From Thermoplasma sp. (GTDB taxonomy: Archaea; Thermoplasmatota; Thermoplasmata; Thermoplasmatales; Thermoplasmataceae), in contig NZ_JAGDXM010000016.1 of the NCBI RefSeq assembly GCF_023256435.1, forward strand, positions 1-45,832: DNA of 45,832 nt, given 5' to 3'. Within the stretch, counting starts at the first letter, position 1, and each line of letters starts with the position of its first letter. Under the pieces are notes generated by a model that was given only the letters and a program-made list of their open reading frames with translations, did not search any database and had not been told where the DNA came from. This document shows, one piece after another, positions 36,321-45,024 of this stretch. Made by a program: the position numbers and the translations under genes.

Positions 36321-37661
36321 TTACCTGGCCTTCGCAGCTATTTTTCCTATCTGTGATTCCACGATCTTCTCAGCAACCTCTAAGAACTGTATCTCTTTTC
36401 CCTTTGGAATCACTGCGCCTGCTGCTATATCATGCCCGCCACCCGATCCACCTACTGCTGAAGCAGCTTCGCGCATTACCACTGAAAGATTTAGGCCTTT
36501 GGCGACGAGCTTTCTTGTACCACGAGATGATACTTTTGTGTCGTCCTTTCCTACGCTGAACCCGATCACCGGTTTTGATTGATCTGCCAGGTAAAGCATT
36601 ATTATGCCTGAGATTGCTCCAGCCATCTCTGACTCGGGGGCATAGAAGTACGAGATATGTGTGGTATTGAACATTTCTGCTATAGATCTGTATGCATAAT
36701 CAATTATTTTAGTCTTGAACATTTTCCAGTTTGTTTCCATCTCCTGCTTGAACTCCGGAAAGCCCAGAAAATATGCAACAGGTACCGAGTTTTTACCCAT
36801 TTTACCATTGCCGTCAATTATGGAAGCAAGCTGTTTTGATGAATATCCAGAATCAAAATAATAAATGTCACCCTCTATGTATGATAGAGCTTCAAAACCG
36901 GCTTTTTGTTTAAGCAATTTCAAACCAAGTGCATTGGCTAACAAGCGTTTTTCATCCTCCGAGAGATCCTGCGGTTTCTTTTCAGGATTTATCCCGATGG
37001 ATCTTAGAAAGGTTTCAGCATTATCAGGAAAACCAGTGATGTCCTTGAAAAAAGGATCTGTGGAGTATGTTAGTGAATCCCTTATGGAGGATCCCTCCAG
37101 GTTAAGAGTGCGTTCCTTCCTGAATTTTGTACCATAGGCCTCGACAAGTTTCTGGTTAAGGCCGGTAATCCCTCCAAGATCCTGTTTGTCTGCTATTAGG
37201 CCACTCATGAAGAAGGGGAAGAGGTCAGAATTATTCTCGTCAACCACAAGCGCCATTATATAGGACATGGTCGATCCGCAGGCCTCATGGGTGCCATCCA
37301 CTCCATAATCTCTAGCATTTATATTTAGGCCTTTCCAGCTTCCCTGGGTATAGAAGTGATGATCAAGGACAATAATATTCTCCTTATCCGGTATAAATCT
37401 GAGCTGGTCGGATCCAGCATCAGCTACGATTGTAGTGTCATCGGTTATGAACGATCTGAAACCAGCCTCGTTCAGCTCCTTTATGTAGCTGAGATGAAAT
37501 TTCTTGTTCAATCTCTTAAGCATATTTGTTAAGATAACGGCTGAACTAGTTCCATCCCCATCATAATGAACGATAACACGCAAAAAATCGGAACCAAGGA
37601 TCATATCCCTGGCCTTCACATACTTACCGTATAATTCTTTTGGAATTAGATCTTCAATCAT
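36321..37661 (-). CDS. RecJ-like DHH phosphoesterase/single-strand exonuclease (GAN-like)
   Basis: 446 residues. Motif [11 protein letters not shown] (D34, D36), motif [13 protein letters not shown] at 100-102 (VLDHHFY), and the DHHA1 motif [16 protein letters not shown] at about 410-425. Archaeal RecJ homologues include GAN, which binds GINS in the CMG helicase, and Cdc45-like proteins. All catalytic residues appear kept, so an active exonuclease is likely rather than a pure scaffold. The start overlaps the S15 stop by 4 nt (ATGA), the common archaeal rpsO-recJ coupling. Confidence 0.88.
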   Translation of the reverse strand: MIEDLIPKELYGKYVKARDMILGSDFLRVIVHYDGDGTSSAVILTNMLKRLNKKFHLSYIKELNEAGFRSFITDDTTIVADAGSDQLRFIPDKENIIVLDHHFYTQGSWKGLNINARDYGVDGTHEACGSTMSYIMALVVDENNSDLFPFFMSGLIADKQDLGGITGLNQKLVEAYGTKFRKERTLNLEGSSIRDSLTYSTDPFFKDITGFPDNAETFLRSIGINPEKKPQDLSEDEKRLLANALGLKLLKQKAGFEALSYIEGDIYYFDSGYSSKQLASIIDGNGKMGKNSVPVAYFLGFPEFKQEMETNWKMFKTKIIDYAYRSIAEMFNTTHISYFYAPESEMAGAISGIIMLYLADQSKPVIGFSVGKDDTKVSSRGTRKLVAKGLNLSVVMREAASAVGGSGGGHDIAAGAVIPKGKEIQFLEVAEKIVESQIGKIAAKAR

Positions 37662-38095
37662 CTCAGAACCTTACTTAGGTTCCACTTTTCATCAAGTACT
37701 CCTGTCCTCTTGTAATATTTTACAAGGCGGAGCATTTTGGCCATTATGAGATCTCTTCCCCTCTTATTGGCCTGGTCCTTGGGATTCAGATCCACATGCT
37801 TTGCCACATTGTTGTATCTCTTTATTAGATTCGCTAGATCCTCCGGTACTTCGTCCTTAAGGCCTTTTTCTGCGAGTATTTTCCCAAGCTTAGTGTTGAG
37901 TACTGCTTTAACGGTCGGAATGCCATACTGATCTCTCAGTTTAATCCCGATCACGGATGGTGGAACTCCCGATTTTTTCAGATTAACAATTGTGTTTATG
38001 ATCTCATCTTTACTGTATTGAATCCAGGTTGGTTGAACACCATAAACCTTCTTTGAACCTGATTTGCCTCTTTTCCTCGTATGCATTCGTGCCAT
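37658..38095 (-). CDS. rpsO: Small-subunit ribosomal protein S15 (S13e type)
   Basis: 145 residues. N-terminal archaeal extension [16 protein letters not shown] and the S15 core with [24 protein letters not shown], ending with [44 protein letters not shown]. It binds the central domain of 16S rRNA. First gene of an operon with the RecJ-like exonuclease. Confidence 0.96.
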   Translation of the reverse strand: MARMHTRKRGKSGSKKVYGVQPTWIQYSKDEIINTIVNLKKSGVPPSVIGIKLRDQYGIPTVKAVLNTKLGKILAEKGLKDEVPEDLANLIKRYNNVAKHVDLNPKDQANKRGRDLIMAKMLRLVKYYKRTGVLDEKWNLSKVLR

Positions 38096-38283
38096 TCTTA
38101 CACCTGATTTTAACGCAATCTATATCCCATTTATTTACTTTTTCATTTTTCTGTCCGCTCTCAATATGAGGCTAACGTTGAAGAATTATTTCAAGGAAAG
38201 TATATGGGGAGTCGCTCGATGAATATGTTATATAGCCCATATTATGTGTTATTTTTAAGAAATAAATTATAAAAATATTATTT

Positions 38284-38574
38284 TTAGCTAAGTTTTTCGA
38301 GGATCGCAGAGATATTGGCATAGGTTTCGTTTTTGGAAAGCAGGGCTATGAGTTTTACAATATTATCCCTGTTGACCAGTATCTCAAGCATGGTATCGCT
38401 GGTGAGGAAGGATGTTATGGCGCTTATGGTTCTATCATCATCCAGAATGCCTTCCAGCACATCCAGCAGCCCTAGTTTTTCCAGTTTTTGGGCTATTCTG
38501 GAAAATTTCTGCATTACCTCTATATCTTCCGGCGTAATCTTACTCAAATTATCAAGCTGACTCAACAACGACAT
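38284..38574 (-). CDS. DUF1641 protein encoded with SQR
   Basis: 96 residues, all helical. Pattern LLDVLEGILDDDRTISAITSFLTSD and ILVNRDNIVKLIALLSK matches DUF1641, small proteins often encoded beside sulfide:quinone reductase-like or formate dehydrogenase genes. It starts 4 bp after the SQR stop, hence co-transcribed. A partner or assembly role in the membrane dehydrogenase is the best guess. A longer DUF1641 paralogue is at 44147-44596. Confidence 0.8.
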   Translation of the reverse strand: MSLLSQLDNLSKITPEDIEVMQKFSRIAQKLEKLGLLDVLEGILDDDRTISAITSFLTSDTMLEILVNRDNIVKLIALLSKNETYANISAILEKLS

Positions 38575-38578
38575 ATGA

Positions 38579-39811
38579 TCACCAACTTGTTAGATACTTA
38601 TCCATAGCGAGATCTCCCTTACTCCACAGGAAATATCTTGTGAACAGCGTCTTTTTCAAGTGATTTGCGGCTGAAGGTATGGCCTCAGAAATGTTCCCAC
38701 CATAGAAGGTTGAATCTGTCACTGCGACGGCATAGTTTCCATACGGGCTATCAGCCACGCATACGATCTTCGGATCGTATACTTCTACAGGCACAGACAA
38801 TCCAAATCTGTTGGCTATGTTGGCAGCAGCTATTCTTGCAGCTTTTACAGCAAGGAATGCCATCTTCGGTACGATAAGCGCATTTACATCACCCACCGCA
38901 TAGATATTATCGTATTTCACAGACTTCATATCAGTTCCTGTAAGCACGAAACCAACATCATCGCCCAGATTGGCATCCTTTACGATTTTCTGCCCAGTAT
39001 AAGGTGGCAATATGAAACTTATATCCGAAGGCAGTCTCCTACCATCTTCACTGATAACCTCCTTTTCGGTCACCTCCTTCACCACAAAGTTATCTATAAG
39101 TTCTATGTTCATTCCTTTATACATTGAGGCTACCGTGGCACGGCTTGTTCGTGATAAGTCGCTCAGATATTCACCTGGTGAATATACCGTCATTTTGACC
39201 TTATCCAGCATGTTCTTTGATTTGAAGTAATCATATAGCATGATCGACATTTCGAAAACCGGCCCTTCACAGGCCGAATCGGCTATGGGTGCATACTTAT
39301 CTGGCGTACTTGTAGGTCTGTTCTTTGTATCCTGGATGAATTTCGCAGATCCAAGAGTTATATTTCCTCCCTTAAAATCCTTAAGTTTCTTCCACATGTT
39401 CTCGGCGAGATCCGCCTCACATACGCTTGATCCGTATTTGTCGAATCCGGCTATCATCTCGCTGGCCAGGTGCGCTCCAAGAGCTACAACTAGAAAATCA
39501 TATTTTTCCTTGTATCCTCCACCCCCTTCCTTGGCGTATTCCACAAAGTTTCTTTCAGGATCTATGCGCGTGACAGTTCCCTGTATGAACTCTATGCCTC
39601 TCTCCGGTAAAACCTTCGTGAGATCTATCCGTAGATCCTCAGAACGTTCAAGCCCTATTCCTACATGCGGAAGTGCAGGACGAAAATAGACATACCTATT
39701 CTTCTCTATTATCTTGATATCTGCTTTGTTCTTCAGATATCTTTTGAGATCGTAGGCTGTCTGTAGCCCACCGAACCTCCCACCTAATATTAGAATTTTG
39801 ACATCTGCCAT
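38579..39811 (-). CDS. sqr: Sulfide:quinone oxidoreductase-like flavoprotein
   Basis: 410 residues. FAD-binding ILGGRFGGLQTA (8-19), second dinucleotide strand YDFLVVALGAH, and VGDVNALIVPKMAFLA near the C-terminus. Three cysteines, C131, C181 and C351, lie in the places of the redox cysteines of SQR enzymes, which separates it from NADH dehydrogenase type II. It would oxidise sulfide or polysulfide and pass electrons to membrane quinone. The final amphipathic region fits peripheral membrane binding. The promoter has TATA-like TATATATAA (39866-39874) with the palindrome TATCAATTGATA immediately upstream. Confidence 0.85.
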   Translation of the reverse strand: MADVKILILGGRFGGLQTAYDLKRYLKNKADIKIIEKNRYVYFRPALPHVGIGLERSEDLRIDLTKVLPERGIEFIQGTVTRIDPERNFVEYAKEGGGGYKEKYDFLVVALGAHLASEMIAGFDKYGSSVCEADLAENMWKKLKDFKGGNITLGSAKFIQDTKNRPTSTPDKYAPIADSACEGPVFEMSIMLYDYFKSKNMLDKVKMTVYSPGEYLSDLSRTSRATVASMYKGMNIELIDNFVVKEVTEKEVISEDGRRLPSDISFILPPYTGQKIVKDANLGDDVGFVLTGTDMKSVKYDNIYAVGDVNALIVPKMAFLAVKAARIAAANIANRFGLSVPVEVYDPKIVCVADSPYGNYAVAVTDSTFYGGNISEAIPSAANHLKKTLFTRYFLWSKGDLAMDKYLTSW

Positions 39812-39884
39812 TGTGCATCGATTTTCCTCATTTATTTAAAAATAATTTATTATTAGATGAAACATTATATATAAAAAATAAGAA

Positions 39885-39896
39885 TATCAATTGATA
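39885..39896. promoter_or_regulatory. Palindrome upstream of the SQR-DUF1641 operon
   Basis: TATCAATTGATA, a perfect 12-bp palindrome about 10-15 bp upstream of the TATA box of the minus-strand operon. The identical 12-mer occurs at 44691-44702 before the other DUF1641 gene. Upstream-of-TATA placement fits an activator or a shared regulator. The rest of 39812-40127 is AT-rich and contains no gene that I can support. Confidence 0.6.
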
Positions 39897-40127
39897 ATGG
39901 CTAGATTAAGTAAAATACGAATAAATATCATAATGAATGTATTGAGTTTAAAAATTCATGTTCATGGTTGCTGGCTCTGATCTGTCGAGTTCTATTTTAT
40001 ATATAATCATTTTTAAAATATTTCGTCATTAGTCAAGTTAACATTTCATTCATACTGCGGATGAATAGATGATCCTCAAAGTAAAGCATTCTAGAGTCAC
40101 GACCAACCAACAGTTCTCTTATATGGT

Positions 40128-40925
40128 CTAGATCACCGCTGGATCAAAGACCTTCGGAAGATTCTGATCTATCTTCCTGAAAACAAAATAGTTCGATGTC
40201 CCCTTTTCATAGCCTATTATTGAATAGCCATTTCTGAAAAGTTCGTTGAAAATTTCATAAGCCTTCTCCTTTAGTTTGATCCCTAGGGACTGTTCCTCAA
40301 AGAAGAATGAAATCTTGGATGGAACATAGAACCCCAGGCAATCTGAATCACCATGCATTTTTATGCTGATATAGTCCATTTCATCATTAACGAACTCTAT
40401 TTCGCTGCATTTTCTGTCGAACATACTCTTAATCCACCATTCTGCAACCACTCTGTCAGTGCGCATACCGCGATTTATGCCGTCACTCATGTTTCCATAG
40501 AAGTTTCTTATGTATGTGCGCGAAATAGCACCCAGCTTTGTTATATTGAAATAGGCATTCAGTGGATTGAATGGATCAAAAGTCCAAGCTATCAGATCAT
40601 AACCCATTGAAGTAGCCAGTTCCTTCTGTTTTAACTTCAGAGTGTATCCTATATTCGAATATTTTTTCCCCTCTACTACTCCTGCCATGTGAGAATAGAG
40701 ATATACCTTTCCGTTTCTGTATCCTGGATATGAGAATGACATACCAACCATCTTTCCATCATCGTCAAATGCACCAAGAAGTATCCCACCATGATAACGC
40801 ATTGAAGCTATGGTATCTCTGAATGCACCATCAATGTTATCAGCCCTCCACGCAGACTTGATAACTTCCAGAAAGCCGTCTATCTGATCCGGATCTATAA
40901 TCTTCCTTATCTCCACATTCTTCAA
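40128..40925 (-). CDS. GNAT superfamily acetyltransferase (COG3375-like)
   Basis: 265 residues. N-terminal GNAT half: KMVGMSFSYPGYRNGKVYLYSHMAGVVEGKKYSNIGYTLKLKQKELA, with the acetyl-CoA strand-loop-helix. Then GYDLIAWTFDPFNPLNAYFNITKLGA, characteristic of COG3375-type acetyltransferases. The N-terminus overlaps the family start (IDPDQIDGFLEVIKSAWRADN). Substrate unknown. It appears monocistronic. Confidence 0.72.
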   Translation of the reverse strand: MKNVEIRKIIDPDQIDGFLEVIKSAWRADNIDGAFRDTIASMRYHGGILLGAFDDDGKMVGMSFSYPGYRNGKVYLYSHMAGVVEGKKYSNIGYTLKLKQKELATSMGYDLIAWTFDPFNPLNAYFNITKLGAISRTYIRNFYGNMSDGINRGMRTDRVVAEWWIKSMFDRKCSEIEFVNDEMDYISIKMHGDSDCLGFYVPSKISFFFEEQSLGIKLKEKAYEIFNELFRNGYSIIGYEKGTSNYFVFRKIDQNLPKVFDPAVI

Positions 40926-41086
40926 TCGATTTGATATATAAATGATCTTCCAAAGCAGATTTCGAAAAAGTTCAATGATGGGATCACTGGCTCTAATTTA
41001 TAATCCCAGCAATAGGTGATATATACCAATCTGGTGCATTATCCACGTCATGATATCGATATAAAAAAGGATATTAGATAATGAGA

Positions 41087-42622
41087 TCAATCTTCCTGAT
41101 CCTCACTATCGCAGTTCTGTTCTATGAATTTTTCCAGAAAAGATCTTGCTTTTCCCTCTGTCAATTGAACTATGTTGTTGGCAAATTCGCACACTTCCTC
41201 TTTATGTTCATCAATTCTCAGAAGTTTTTCCTTGCCCTTCTCATAGCTCTCAAATACACCGGAGTTTATTGCGCGCATCGTATCTACAAGAATGGATATA
41301 TCGTCAGATTTATCATTCAGGCTATCAAGAAAATCGTTAACGCTCTGAAAATCTGATTTATCTATCATTTTAGATACGCCTTCGAGAACATTCGATATTA
41401 TATCCTCATCTTCCTCGCTGTTCTCTATTGAATTCTTCAGATATCTAGATGCGGTCTTGGCCTGGTCCTTGTCCATATAAGAAAGGAACATTTCATACGA
41501 AACATCTGGATCATTTTCATATTCTGAGAGCGCTTTAATGGACTCATCAAGTCTCCCGAGTTTTCTCAATTGTGATCCATAGAGGCTGATGTTGTAAGGG
41601 CTTCGATCAAGGTTCATGAGTTCCTTGGCCGTTTCAAGGGCGCTCTGATGATCTCCCTTCTGATCCTCAGCAAGATATTTTATTTCAAGGACCTCATCAT
41701 CATTCAGCCCGCTCTTATTGATCTCCTCTATTAACCGATCAAAGGAGCCATCATCAAGCAGAAAATCGAACCAGTATATCTTTGCCTCCCTGTCGCCGTT
41801 GGCGCTCAGCAGTTCTTCGTATATTTTATATGCATCATCCTTTCTGTCTTCATCGTAATATACCCTTGCGAGAGCATCATATAAAAATGGTTCCCCCTTA
41901 TAGATCTTTATGAATTCTTTAAGTATATCCTCGGCTGTATCATAAGATCCAACATTCTTTAGGGTGTCGACAAGTGTGCCTATGTACTTGAAATCCTCAG
42001 TATCTTTAAATGCCTCTAGCAGCTCTTTCAGATAGCTCTCTATATCTTTCTGGGCAAGCAGAATGTTGAGCTTCAGATCATGGGCATCTACGTTCTCCTT
42101 ATCCTTCTTTATAGCGGTATTAACATTCTGCAGAGCCTTTTTGTAATCGCCCTCATTATAGCTCATTTCGGCAAGATCAAGATACGCATCCGGGTCGTTT
42201 GGCTGTAGCTCGAGATATTTTTGAAGATCTTTCTTTGCATCTTCATATTCCTCAAGGTATTGTTCAGATTTTGCCTTGTTATAGTATGCAAAAGGATAGT
42301 TTGGGTCGGCCTTTATGGCTTTTATGGCCTCCTCCTTCGATTCCTTAAACTTTCCTATTGATCCATAGCATATGCTCTTCAGAGAATGTAGTTCTGGATT
42401 GTTACGATCAAGTGTCTCTGCGAAGTTAAGTGCGTCAAGTGCCCCCTCATAATCGCCCTTCTTATAGAGCGCGTCAGCCTTTATGAGATGATATGAAACA
42501 TCCCTCGGGCTCGCTTTAATGGCCCTTTCAATATTGCTTATCGCCTTATCGTAATCACCAAAATTTATGGCATCCTTTGCCTCACTTGCATATCTATCTG
42601 CATTATCCTTATTAGACTCCAT
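41087..42622 (-). CDS. TPR repeat protein
   Basis: 511 residues, acidic, made of about 13 tetratricopeptide repeats (for example YDKAISNIERAIKASPRDVSYHLIKADALYKKGDYEGALDAL) with no signal peptide or membrane segment. TPR proteins are scaffolds for complexes. No partner can be read from the neighbourhood. It carries a leader region with a 7-bp hairpin at 42648-42669 and a TATA-like TTTAAATA at 42801-42808 on the minus strand. Confidence 0.88.
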   Translation of the reverse strand: MESNKDNADRYASEAKDAINFGDYDKAISNIERAIKASPRDVSYHLIKADALYKKGDYEGALDALNFAETLDRNNPELHSLKSICYGSIGKFKESKEEAIKAIKADPNYPFAYYNKAKSEQYLEEYEDAKKDLQKYLELQPNDPDAYLDLAEMSYNEGDYKKALQNVNTAIKKDKENVDAHDLKLNILLAQKDIESYLKELLEAFKDTEDFKYIGTLVDTLKNVGSYDTAEDILKEFIKIYKGEPFLYDALARVYYDEDRKDDAYKIYEELLSANGDREAKIYWFDFLLDDGSFDRLIEEINKSGLNDDEVLEIKYLAEDQKGDHQSALETAKELMNLDRSPYNISLYGSQLRKLGRLDESIKALSEYENDPDVSYEMFLSYMDKDQAKTASRYLKNSIENSEEDEDIISNVLEGVSKMIDKSDFQSVNDFLDSLNDKSDDISILVDTMRAINSGVFESYEKGKEKLLRIDEHKEEVCEFANNIVQLTEGKARSFLEKFIEQNCDSEDQED

Positions 42623-43106
42623 ATCGTTTCGCCTTCATTTTTGACATCTTCTCATCGTTCTCTGAGAAGTTCCTGCGCGGTCTCACCTTCGGAACCACAC
42701 AATACTTTCAACCATCACAGGCATAAAGTCGGGCCAGTCATTCCCTACTCGATTCTGTTACAATGGTCCCATAAAGCAAGTTCAATATTTGCCTCCATTA
42801 TTTAAATTTTGATGCATTACGATGCATTCGCTTAATCGATCTTGTTGGAAGCTATCGATTGACTTGACTGTTAAGATAATATACCTGGAAAAATAATCGC
42901 TCAACCTTCCAAGAATAGATAGGATCTGGCTTTCAGCAAGAATCATCAGACCTAAAAATTCCTGTACTTTATATATTAAAGAGGATGCTCTCTTGGGAAA
43001 TAGTACGATAGAGCCTTTTCGTTCATTCTAAAAGACTCTACGAGAAAACCATAGAACGCATTTCTGGAAAAGATGAATCTTCCGTTTTTAGGAGGTAACC
43101 ATCAAG
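42623..43106. other. Intergenic gap with hairpin and degenerate element-like sequence
   Basis: On the minus strand CTTCTCA (42663-42669 complement) pairs with TGAGAAG (42648-42654 complement) around 8 nt, followed by GATGTCA, which resembles an IS605 right end, but no TnpB tail can be recognised reliably. A frame with two stops (MEANIELALWDHCNRIE, then GSEGETAQELLRE) could be an eroded gene. A plus-strand TATA-like TTTATATATTAAA lies at 42968-42980. I see no intact gene here. Confidence 0.4.
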
Positions 43107-43172
43107 ATGCTGATCATTCAAGAAATTATTAATAAATTATCTACTTATATATTAGAAGGCATGATTCACTGA
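43107..43172 (+). CDS. Possible 21-aa leader ORF 1 before the membrane HTH gene
   Basis: ATG 43107 follows a strong Shine-Dalgarno AGGAGGT at 43090-43096. The product reads LIIQEIINKLSTYILEGMIH after the Met. Its TGA overlaps the next ATG in TGATG. Too short to trust on its own; the strong ribosome binding site and the two overlaps are the evidence. Confidence 0.35.
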   Translation: MLIIQEIINKLSTYILEGMIH

Positions 43173-43246
43173 TGATTGAGAAAGCAGGATATAATAGCAG
43201 ATGGATGAAAATTCGTGCGGGCACGAAACAGGATCATTATGTCTGA
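43172..43246 (+). CDS. Possible 24-aa leader ORF 2, overlapping the HTH start
   Basis: Starts at the ATG in TGATG (43170-43174) and ends at TGA 43244-43246, overlapping the regulator start ATG 43239 by 8 nt. The product reads MIEKAGYNSRWMKIRAG and further. Overlapping starts and stops suggest translational coupling through to the regulator, if either ORF is translated. Confidence 0.3.
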   Translation: MIEKAGYNSRWMKIRAGTKQDHYV

Positions 43247-43739
43247 TACAAAATCTAAAAAAAGGGATAAGTTCACCCCTGATTCCGGGATAGTAAGGTA
43301 TCTATTTACAATGCTAGTGGTATCTCTAGTTTCACTTATAATACTGGTCTCCACGTTTTCGGTGATGCTGTTCACGATAATGTATGGGATAAAAATAAAT
43401 CGTATCACACTGATACTTTACGGCCTTATCATTGGCATAAACAGCATTATTCTTGTTCTATCGATCAGATCATTCGTAAGCATTTATGGAAAGCATAATC
43501 AATTGGATGATAAAGAGCGAATAATTTCAACTGATCTAACTGACAATGAAAAGACGATCATAGCAATTATTGAAAGATATGGAGGTCGTGCAATGCAGAA
43601 TCAAATAGTAAAGGACTCTGGATTTTCTCCCGCAACAGTTTCAAGGATACTTAACGCGCTTGAAAACAAAGGTATCATACAGAGAAGGAGATACGGCATG
43701 ACGAACGAGATTTTTCTTCTGGGTAAAATACATTTCTGA
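43239..43739 (+). CDS. Membrane-anchored winged-helix regulator
   Basis: 166 residues from ATG 43239; the frame has an earlier GTG at 43215 but ATG 43239 lies in a better context. Two membrane segments (LFTMLVVSLVSLIILVSTFSVM and ITLILYGLIIGINSIILVLSI) precede a C-terminal winged helix with LTDNEKTIIAIIERYGGRAMQNQIVKDSGFSPATVSRIL and the wing NKGIIQRRRYGMTN. This membrane-tethered HTH architecture is common in archaea; signal and target are unknown. Followed 48 bp later by the SHOCT protein. Confidence 0.75.
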   Translation: MSDTKSKKRDKFTPDSGIVRYLFTMLVVSLVSLIILVSTFSVMLFTIMYGIKINRITLILYGLIIGINSIILVLSIRSFVSIYGKHNQLDDKERIISTDLTDNEKTIIAIIERYGGRAMQNQIVKDSGFSPATVSRILNALENKGIIQRRRYGMTNEIFLLGKIHF

Positions 43740-43787
43740 AATGTATTTCAAGTCAGGTTTATCAGGTATTTCATTCTATTGATTAAT

Positions 43788-44126
43788 ATGAAAAATCATC
43801 TTAGTGTTGTGATTTGGGCGCTTATAGCTATGATAGCGCTAGTTGTGATCCTCAGCGTGATTCCAACAATCTATTACGGTGTAGGATACAGAGGGTTTGG
43901 TTATGGTATGATGGGGTATCCATATTATGGCATGTATATATTCATGCCAATAATGGCCATAATCTCCATACTCGTGATAGTGCTGTTCATATACCTCTTC
44001 TTCGGGGCATTTTCTGGTATTCACGATTACGACGACCGAGCTGAAGAGATACTAAAAGAAAGATATGCTAGAGGAGAAATTTCAAAAGAGGAATATGAAA
44101 AGAGATTGGAAGATCTGAGGAGATAA
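43788..44126 (+). CDS. Membrane protein with C-terminal SHOCT domain
   Basis: 112 residues from ATG 43788 (a TTG at 43779 would add three residues). An N-terminal span (VVIWALIAMIALVVILSVIP), a Gly/Tyr/Met-rich loop (YGVGYRGFGYGMMGYPYYGM), a second span, and the SHOCT helix pair EEILKERYARGEISKEEYEKRLEDL. SHOCT segments occur at the end of many small membrane proteins and promote oligomerisation. Function unknown. Converges with the DUF1641 gene, 20 bp between stops. Confidence 0.8.
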   Translation: MKNHLSVVIWALIAMIALVVILSVIPTIYYGVGYRGFGYGMMGYPYYGMYIFMPIMAIISILVIVLFIYLFFGAFSGIHDYDDRAEEILKERYARGEISKEEYEKRLEDLRR

Positions 44127-44146
44127 CAAATAGTAACTAAATCTCC

Positions 44147-44596
44147 TCATTCTTTCCCTTTAAATGGACATCCTTCGGATTCAGAGCATGTCTTTCCCAG
44201 ACTCTTAAGTAGTGATAGTACAATGCCTATACCTCTCTGAGTATCGTCGTCTTTTATTTTCTGAAGAATTCCGCTCAGTCCGCCAACAGGTTCCACATCT
44301 TCAGTTTTTATTGCATTTTCTACAGCCTTTATAGCATTTGTATAATGTGGAAACATTCCGAGATCTATCGTAGTGAGAGAATTTGCTATAACCTCTGAGT
44401 TATCAATAAGATTCATAAGGAAACCGCTTGATAGCAATTTCTTTAATGAGTTTATAACCTCCTCATCCTTGGTCATCCTGTATAATATATCAATTATCCC
44501 ACTCTTATCCAGTTCCACTATAATAGATAGGATTTTTTGAACCGATCCTTCGGTGCCTTCGAAAACATAGTCATTTTTTAATTTCTCCAACTTCAC
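44147..44596 (-). CDS. DUF1641 family protein, longer paralogue
   Basis: 149 residues; contains GIIDILYRMTKDEEVINSLKKLLSS, FLMNLIDNSEVIANSLTTI and a C-terminal GIVLSLLKSLGKTCSESEGCPFKGKE with two cysteines absent from the short paralogue at 38284. DUF1641 proteins go with respiratory flavoproteins. Here no dehydrogenase gene adjoins it, but its promoter region has the same 12-bp palindrome as the SQR operon. TATA-like AATATATTTAATAG (44659-44672) lies between. Confidence 0.75.
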   Translation of the reverse strand: MKLEKLKNDYVFEGTEGSVQKILSIIVELDKSGIIDILYRMTKDEEVINSLKKLLSSGFLMNLIDNSEVIANSLTTIDLGMFPHYTNAIKAVENAIKTEDVEPVGGLSGILQKIKDDDTQRGIGIVLSLLKSLGKTCSESEGCPFKGKE

Positions 44597-44690
44597 CTAC
44601 CTCCACTGTGAGGCAATTCAAATCTGATAGCATCCTTTGAGGATAATTTGGCGTCCAGAATATATTTAATAGATATCATAATGTATTAAG

Positions 44691-44702
44691 TATCAATTGA
44701 TA
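44691..44702. promoter_or_regulatory. Palindrome upstream of the solitary DUF1641 gene
   Basis: TATCAATTGATA, identical to 39885-39896. It lies about 20-25 bp upstream of the TATA-like element at 44659-44672 on the minus strand, about one helical turn farther than at the SQR promoter. Confidence 0.6.
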
Positions 44703-44717
44703 TATTAATGTTGTTAG

Positions 44718-44974
44718 CTCCATTCAGTGTAAGTTTTACAGTGGAGTTAGGCGTTTGCTGGAAGTGGTAAAATCATCTCTTCGACCAGAAGATACTGGGA
44801 CTAAGCCTAATGATAAAGTATAATGAATTCTGGACGATCTATAAGAATAGGACAAATGCGATCCGAATATACGCCTAGAGATTTATGATACGGTGCTTGT
44901 ATGGAATATACCGTACGGGCAGAGCTCTCTTCGTTAAAGGGAAGATTCGAAGATTCTGCTTATGGGTAGCTCAC
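44718..44974 (+). mobile_element. Decayed IS200/IS605-type element with TnpB tail remnant and right-end copy d
   Basis: The right end (44940-44974) is 35 nt from GGAAGATTCGA to GGGTAGCTCAC and is related to copies a and c. Before it, in frame from 44841, IRIGQMRSEYTP matches the [11 protein letters not shown] of the TnpB tail at 311-445, then the frame breaks. At 44718-44746 CTCCA pairs with TGGAG and TGTAA with TTACA, a possible left-end hairpin. Total about 257 bp, so a miniature, non-autonomous relic. nep1 begins 50 bp after it in the same orientation. Confidence 0.65.
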
Positions 44975-45024
44975 GGTCTCAGGGAAGATGAGAACCATAA
45001 TATCACAGGTTAGCATCATATGTT

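Noticed and set aside
39897-39980. 27-codon plus-strand ORF (MARLSKIRINIIMN) right after the SQR palindrome
   Set aside because: No ribosome binding site, no clear TATA box before it, AT-rich composition. Probably chance.
42745-42798. 17-codon minus-strand ORF (MEANIELALWDHCNRIE) in the TPR leader
   Set aside because: The TATA-like element ends right before its ATG, so the transcript would start inside it. Possibly an eroded gene instead.
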